64,000 nt of DNA, taken from NCBI GenBank assembly GCA_964450955.1, contig CAYVFI010000027.1:1-64000 (forward strand). The letters run 5' to 3'. A program made the position numbers and the translations under genes. The notes below the pieces were generated by a model. The model did no database searches. It was given only the letters and a program-made list of their open reading frames with translations, and was not told the origin of the DNA. Shown piece by piece: positions 59,214 to 64,000 of the stretch. Within the stretch, counting starts at the first letter, position 1; each line of letters starts with the position of its first letter. The DNA is from CAYNWT01 sp964450955. Lineage in GTDB: Bacteria > Planctomycetota > Planctomycetia > Planctomycetales > Planctomycetaceae.

Positions 59214-60482
59214 TTAGGAAATTGTTCCGCCAAATGCGGCGGTTGAACCAAGGAATTCCTCAATCCGCAGCAGCTGGTTGTACTTGCAAATTCGGTCGGT
59301 ACGGCTGGCTGAACCGGTCTTAATCTGACCGGTTCCCAACGCAACGGCGAGGTCTGCAATTGTCGTGTCTTCAGTCTCACCAGAACGGTGACTCATGACT
59401 GCTGTGTAGTTGTTGCTGTAAGCCAACTGCACAGTCTCAATAGTCTCGGTCAGTGTTCCGATTTGGTTCACCTTCACCAGGATGCTGTTCCCGATACCTT
59501 CGTCGATACCCTTTTGCAGGCGTTTGACGTTGGTCACGAACAGGTCGTCACCGACCAGCTGACACTTTGAACCAATCCGTTCGGTCAGCAGCTTCCATGT
59601 ATCCCAGTCATCTTCTGAACAACCATCTTCGATTGAACAGATCGGGTACTGGTCGGCCCAGCTTTCCAGCAAGCCGCACATCTCGTCGGCGTTGTACTCT
59701 TTGCCTTCCATCGAGTACGTCTTTGACTTCGCGTCGTAGAACTCAGTCGAAGCACAGTCCAACGCAATCTTGACCTGATCGCCGGCGGTGTAGCCAGCTT
59801 TCTCGATGGCTTCCATGATGACCTTGAGCGCCTCACCGCTGTTTGGCAGGTCTGGAGCGAATCCGCCCTCATCGCCAACGGCAGTGCTCATGCCCATACC
59901 GGCCAGCACTTTCTTCAGGTGGTGGAAAATTTCGGTTCCGCAACGCAGCGCTTCGCCGAAACTGTCGAAGCCCAGCGGCATGACCATGAATTCCTGAATG
60001 GCAATGCCGTTGTTCGCGTGCTCGCCACCGTTGATGATATTCATCATTGGTGCAGGCAGTCGGTTCGCTCCAACACCACCAAGGTAGCGGAACAGCGGCA
60101 GGTCGCTCATCTGAGCACCCGCATGCGCGGCGGCTAGTGAGCATGCCAGGATTGAGTTGGCACCAAGATTGGATTTGTTCTCGGTTCCGTCCAGGTCAAT
60201 CATCGTTTGGTCGATGACGGCCTGATCTGTGACCTCCAGATCCGTCAAAGCATCAGCAATTGGACCATTCACATTTTCGACGGCCTGACGAACACCCTTA
60301 CCAAGATAGCGTCCTTTGTCTTCAGCATCGCGAAGTTCGCACGCTTCGTGTGCGCCCGTGCTGGCCCCACTGGGAACAATCGCGCGACCAAAGGCCCCTT
60401 CGTCGGTTCGAATCTCGACCTCAACGGTTGGGTTTCCGCGGCTATCAAGAACCTCGCGGCCGTGAACGGAAGAAATACTCAT
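59214..60482 (-). CDS. eno: Enolase
   Basis: 422 residues, full length. The glycolytic enzyme interconverts 2-phosphoglycerate and phosphoenolpyruvate. Blocks: GREVLDSRGNPTVEVE, SGASTGAHEACELRD, GGVGANRLPAPMMNIINGGE, the catalytic Glu in AVGDEGGFAPDLPN, metal-binding SIEDGCSEDDWD, GDDLFVTN, the catalytic Lys in LVKVNQIGTLTET, and the signature SHRSGETEDT. No residue is missing. The ATG at 60482 has GAGG upstream. The membrane coiled-coil gene follows 64 bases downstream. Confidence 0.97.
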   Translation of the reverse strand: MSISSVHGREVLDSRGNPTVEVEIRTDEGAFGRAIVPSGASTGAHEACELRDAEDKGRYLGKGVRQAVENVNGPIADALTDLEVTDQAVIDQTMIDLDGTENKSNLGANSILACSLAAAHAGAQMSDLPLFRYLGGVGANRLPAPMMNIINGGEHANNGIAIQEFMVMPLGFDSFGEALRCGTEIFHHLKKVLAGMGMSTAVGDEGGFAPDLPNSGEALKVIMEAIEKAGYTAGDQVKIALDCASTEFYDAKSKTYSMEGKEYNADEMCGLLESWADQYPICSIEDGCSEDDWDTWKLLTERIGSKCQLVGDDLFVTNVKRLQKGIDEGIGNSILVKVNQIGTLTETIETVQLAYSNNYTAVMSHRSGETEDTTIADLAVALGTGQIKTGSASRTDRICKYNQLLRIEEFLGSTAAFGGTIS

Positions 60483-60844
60483 CGCAGGTAACCTCTACAG
60501 CTTCATTTCAGATTGAATGTGAATCAGAGGTTTTACCAAGTGAAAGACACAGATGCATCCGCCTGAGACTTTGATCGTCGGGATTCACGATTCGCGTTGA
60601 AAACCGGTCCGCGATTGCCGACAAGGTCGCTCAGACTGTGTCATCTGAGCGTGAAATAACGGGTTCTTAACCTAACCCGACCATAAACCTTGCCGAATGA
60701 ACCGGTCGCGCAGTGTCGTCGGGGCCTGCCTGAACGCGGCCGACGAAAGCCAGGCCCGCTGCTCGCGAGTCGTTTCCACGCCGATTACACTGTTGGACAT
60801 GGGTTCCAACCGAACCGATCCGAACCTGGCAGGAAAGCTCAAAC
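60483..60844. other. 362-base divergent region between eno and pssA
   Basis: Intergenic, with promoters expected on both sides. No credible gene and no strong hairpin. AGGAAAG before the pssA GTG is a good ribosome-binding site. Confidence 0.4.
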
Positions 60845-61723
60845 GTGAAACGAGGTCGCGAGAAACTATTCGCTGTGCTGCCGACCATGCTGACGCTTGG
60901 CAACGCCGCATGTGGCTTCGGCGCAATCACGTTTGCCGCGAAGGTCGGACCAGACACCGCTGGCGGTCAGGAACTTGTCGTCGCCGCACTGCTGATTTTC
61001 CTGGCAATGCTGTTCGACGCACTCGACGGCGGCGCCGCGCGGTTAACCAATCAAACTTCTGAATTTGGTGCCCAGCTTGATAGCCTGTGCGACGCAATCA
61101 GCTTCGGCGTCGCACCCGCGTTTCTTATGCTGCAGTTCATCCATCCCGGTCACCACTTGAATCTACTGGAAGAACTCATCCAGGGCGCAAACGTGTCACT
61201 GTTTGAATACCCACGCAAGTTGTTGTGGGTCATCGCGTGCCTGTACGTTATCTGCGCTCTGTTGCGATTGGCGCGGTTCAACGTGGAAACAGATGAAGAC
61301 GATACACACGAAGGCTTTAGCGGATTGCCTTCACCGGCCGCTGCCGGGACTGTTGCATCGTTTCCGATCGCGGTCAGAGGCCTTGTGGACTTCGCCGGGA
61401 ACCCTGAGTCGCTGGTCTATAATGCGTCACGGCACAGCATTACGTTCATCGCCATGCTGCTGCCATTAATCACTTTGGGGGTTGCAATGCTAATGGTATC
61501 GCGACTGCCCTATCCGCACGTGTTCAACCAGTTCTTCAAAGGCAACCGCAGTCGATCGCAACTCCTGCAAATCGTATTCGCGATTCCCGTCATCCTGCTG
61601 CTCAAGGAAATCACCATTCCGCTGATCTGTTGCATCTTCGCCTTCTCAGCGCCTGTCAGGGCCGGCTGGCAGCAGTACTTCCCAGCCGGTGTCAGAAAAC
61701 CGGCTGGCAGCGACACTGACTGA
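60845..61723 (+). CDS. pssA: CDP-diacylglycerol--serine O-phosphatidyltransferase
   Basis: 292 residues, multi-pass membrane enzyme. It makes phosphatidylserine from CDP-diacylglycerol and serine, the route to phosphatidylethanolamine. The CDP-alcohol phosphotransferase signature D-G-x2-A-R-x8-G-x3-D-x3-D is intact at LFDALDGGAARLTNQ through QLDSLCDAISFG. About seven or eight hydrophobic helices follow (VVAALLIFLAMLF, LLWVIACLYVICALLRLA, ITFIAMLLPLITLGVAML). GTG start at 60845 with AGGAAAG upstream. It ends 6 bases before the convergent beta-helix gene, with no terminator between. Confidence 0.93.
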   Translation: MKRGREKLFAVLPTMLTLGNAACGFGAITFAAKVGPDTAGGQELVVAALLIFLAMLFDALDGGAARLTNQTSEFGAQLDSLCDAISFGVAPAFLMLQFIHPGHHLNLLEELIQGANVSLFEYPRKLLWVIACLYVICALLRLARFNVETDEDDTHEGFSGLPSPAAAGTVASFPIAVRGLVDFAGNPESLVYNASRHSITFIAMLLPLITLGVAMLMVSRLPYPHVFNQFFKGNRSRSQLLQIVFAIPVILLLKEITIPLICCIFAFSAPVRAGWQQYFPAGVRKPAGSDTD

Positions 61724-61729
61724 CAAGCA

Positions 61730-64000
61730 CTACTGCGGAACACTAATCCCGTTCACGAAGAACGAACCTGTCGTTCGACCCGACGGAACAAAGGCCGACG
61801 TCGATGCACCACTCACGACGTTGTTTGTCGCTCCAAGCAGAGTGACATCACCTGTGATCGTTTCGAAGATGAAGCCTCGATCGGATAGACCACCAAGGTT
61901 AGCGAAGTCCAATGCGTTCCCTTCAATTTCGATTCGAGTTGGGCCAGCGACATTCTCAAACAAGACTCCGGTGGCTCCGTCGAACTCGTCGATAATGAGG
62001 TTGGTGTAGACCCCAACCGTCGCCGAACCGGCAACGTTGAAACCCATACCGACTCCGCGGTCCCCGGTGAACGAAATCGAGTTCTGTTCGTACAGAATTT
62101 CTGACGGGCCGAGAGTCGTCGTGTTAATCGCCGTGACTGACGAACCAGTGGTAGCGAAAATGTTGTTGAACACGGTGAACCGACCCAAAGCGGTATCTGA
62201 GTTTGACGCAATGTTTAACAGGCTCGTGTTACTCCCGGATGAATTAATCTCGTTCTGGCTCACGACCAGATCAAGTATTCCCTGGCTGGAAATACCCAGT
62301 AAATCCACGCCGGAAGCACTGCTTGTGAACGTGCTGGTTTGGACGCTGACTGAGATATCCGCGTCACCGGTCCCGGACGCCAGAAGTGCAGCATTGTTGC
62401 CGGAATCGACAGTCAGTCCCTGTAGAAGCCAATCGTGGCCCTGATCCGCCGTAGCTCGCAACTCAAACGTCGAATTGTTGTCTGAGAACGTACTGCTGAC
62501 GAGTTCGACCTGTTGCACGTTCAACAGATTGATTGCAGTTTGCGAATCGGTGACTGTTCCGTCGAAAAACGAAACTCGTTCCGCACCGCTTGCTGCGATG
62601 GCGGTTTCGTTGCCATCCAGGTTCAGGAAACGGATGCCGACAACACCAGCATTTTCAAGCAGAATGCCTGTCGTGGTGTCGTTAATGAACCCGCCACTCC
62701 CGTTTCCGTTAGTCGTTCCGGCGACAACAAAGTTACCTGTCGAATTGATGATTCGAATTCCGTAATCGCCACCCGTCACAGAAACACCTGTAAGCCCAAT
62801 GTCGATGTCAGAGTCTTCGATATCAAATGCCGCAGCATTCTCAGTGGTTACGATTCCATCGACCACTCGCACAGTGCCCGAGTTTCTGGCTGTGAACCCT
62901 GCTCCATCCGTAGCCGCGACATCCAGTGAAACAAAACCAACGGTGCCTGGGTTGTCGTGAAGGTCAATGGCTGAATCGCCGGTGGCATCTGTAATGGTGA
63001 CGTCGTCAAGGAACACGATATCAGCGCTTGAGTTCGAAATTTCAATCGCTGAATCCGTTGACCCGCGGCTGTTGGCGATAGACGTCACGTCGTTGATGAC
63101 AAACTGGCCCGCGTTGTTATCGATAACAATACCCTGATTAAGCCGGCCGTCGATCTCAACAGTGTTGAAATCAATCGAACCAAGGTTGTCCTGCACGCGG
63201 ATACCGTCAGTGGCTCCGTCAATCAACGTGTGCCCCGACACAACAAGGCTGGCCGTATTGGTGTTGTTGAGCACCGAAATCCCGACACCATTGGCGTCCC
63301 TGATCGTCAGCGCTTCGAACTCGACCTGGGCGTCCGAATTATGGATGCGGACCGCGTCGCCTGTTGCACCTTCGATGACCGTTTCACCAACAAACCGAAT
63401 CGTACCCGTTCCACCATCAATATTAATTCCATTGCCGGCCGAATTGATAAGCGACACAGCGTTCAATGCCACTGTGCCATCAACCTCACTGAAAGACAAT
63501 CCGTTGCCGGTGTCGTTGTTGAACGTCGCTTCGGCAAGATTGATGTCCGCATCTGCGCCGATTTCGCTTAGCACCAGTGCCTCACCGGAATCGTTGGTGA
63601 ACTCACCAGAGACTTCTACGCCGCCGGTCACACTGTCAATTCGCAGCGCGGCTGCTCCCGATGAGGCGACCGTCGTGTTCAAAATGCCCACGCTGCCACT
63701 AATGTCGCTCGCGAGAACACCATTACTTGCCGCACTCAGCACACTGATATCACTCACGATCGCATTGTCGATACCATTAAGCACGACTCCGTTGCCGCCG
63801 GAGTTTTCGATCGTGAACCCACGGAATTCCGAATTCGATGCCAGCGTCACTGCGTCGCCTGCGGTTCCTCGCAGAATCGGAGCAACACTGCCCGACGCGG
63901 CGGCCGGTACAACCAGTGAACCAACGCCCTGAGCTTCCAATTCATGCTGCAAGCCTGCTGATGTACCCAGAAATCGATCGCCGTTCGCAAGCGTCAAAGC
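61730..64000 (-). CDS. Beta-helix repeat, adhesin-like protein, N-terminus cut by window edge
   Basis: The reading frame is open from the right edge, about 757 residues visible, with no start inside the window (a TTG near the edge is internal). It is made of imperfect repeats of the right-handed beta-helix type: short strands rich in Gly, Asn, Asp, Ser and Val, as in GNGVVLNGIDNAIVSDISV, GNGINIDGGTGTIRFVG and DSAIDLHDNPGTVGFVSL, with low Lys/Arg and few Cys. Near the right edge, GDRFLGTSAGLQHELEAQG resembles the segment that precedes such helices in large planctomycete surface proteins. The C-terminus ends FFVNGISVPQ. It is probably an exported adhesin or polysaccharide-binding protein. Confidence 0.85.
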   Translation of the reverse strand, partial: ALTLANGDRFLGTSAGLQHELEAQGVGSLVVPAAASGSVAPILRGTAGDAVTLASNSEFRGFTIENSGGNGVVLNGIDNAIVSDISVLSAASNGVLASDISGSVGILNTTVASSGAAALRIDSVTGGVEVSGEFTNDSGEALVLSEIGADADINLAEATFNNDTGNGLSFSEVDGTVALNAVSLINSAGNGINIDGGTGTIRFVGETVIEGATGDAVRIHNSDAQVEFEALTIRDANGVGISVLNNTNTASLVVSGHTLIDGATDGIRVQDNLGSIDFNTVEIDGRLNQGIVIDNNAGQFVINDVTSIANSRGSTDSAIEISNSSADIVFLDDVTITDATGDSAIDLHDNPGTVGFVSLDVAATDGAGFTARNSGTVRVVDGIVTTENAAAFDIEDSDIDIGLTGVSVTGGDYGIRIINSTGNFVVAGTTNGNGSGGFINDTTTGILLENAGVVGIRFLNLDGNETAIAASGAERVSFFDGTVTDSQTAINLLNVQQVELVSSTFSDNNSTFELRATADQGHDWLLQGLTVDSGNNAALLASGTGDADISVSVQTSTFTSSASGVDLLGISSQGILDLVVSQNEINSSGSNTSLLNIASNSDTALGRFTVFNNIFATTGSSVTAINTTTLGPSEILYEQNSISFTGDRGVGMGFNVAGSATVGVYTNLIIDEFDGATGVLFENVAGPTRIEIEGNALDFANLGGLSDRGFIFETITGDVTLLGATNNVVSGASTSAFVPSGRTTGSFFVNGISVPQ

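Overview
The window looks like a moderately GC-rich planctomycete chromosome, probably family Planctomycetaceae; a Fuerstiella or Gimesia relative is plausible but cannot be proven here. The pointers are a giant PVC-type multidomain dehydrogenase/cytochrome c protein, a secreted protein with an LEPR-XLL-like N-terminal motif, an outsized secretin, secreted DUF547, DUF6807-like and tricorn-like proteins, and tetrahydromethanopterin-type C1 genes (beta-RFAP synthase, DUF447, a HisA-like protein). No tRNA, rRNA, CRISPR array, prophage or intact insertion sequence was recognised. Ten Ns at 34708-34717 mark an assembly gap.

Layout. 1-6027: a secretin running off the left edge, preceded on the same strand by three tandem paralogous secreted proteins. 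6028-10980: a hypothetical protein, a small HD alarmone-hydrolase-like enzyme, an ABC exporter whose ATPase motifs are all degraded, an ABC-2 permease and acylphosphatase. 11141-17454: DUF447 plus beta-RFAP synthase (methanopterin branch), then a 1556-residue dehydrogenase-cupredoxin-cytochrome protein. 17492-26306: ceramidase-like protein and thioesterase, tandem PilZ protein, lysine-rich protein, Ddl, parvulin, transglutaminase-like protein and an esterase. 26479-33002: two ABC-2 export systems around a DUF547 protein. 33122-34826: an M24 peptidase flanked by two copies of an inverted-repeat element, one of which contains the assembly gap. 34925-41192: a minus-strand run of tricorn-like protease, NnrD, ankyrin protein and DUF6807-like protein, the last three with ATGA overlaps. 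41297-48724: ClpP-like protein, TIM-barrel protein, small proteins, a secreted methyltransferase-dipeptidase fusion, a CPBP protease, a HisA-like protein and a hydrolase. 49160-64000: cysK with a clear terminator, a secreted thioredoxin-fold fusion, ferredoxin, sigma factor, an Hsp70-like / J-like-MshEN pair, TIM-barrel protein, LRR lipoprotein, a membrane coiled-coil protein next to eno, pssA, and a beta-helix adhesin-like protein running off the right edge.

The most unusual content is (i) the short Hsp70 paired with a membrane protein that joins an HPD-less J-like segment to an MshEN-type domain, (ii) the methyltransferase-renal dipeptidase fusion behind a signal peptide, (iii) the ABC exporter with a dead-looking ATPase, and (iv) three tandem secreted paralogues with a shared hydrophobic C-terminal tail ending in Ser-Pro, next to a secretin with an expanded array of N-domains. 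All functions are inferred by reading the translated sequence; no database search was possible.
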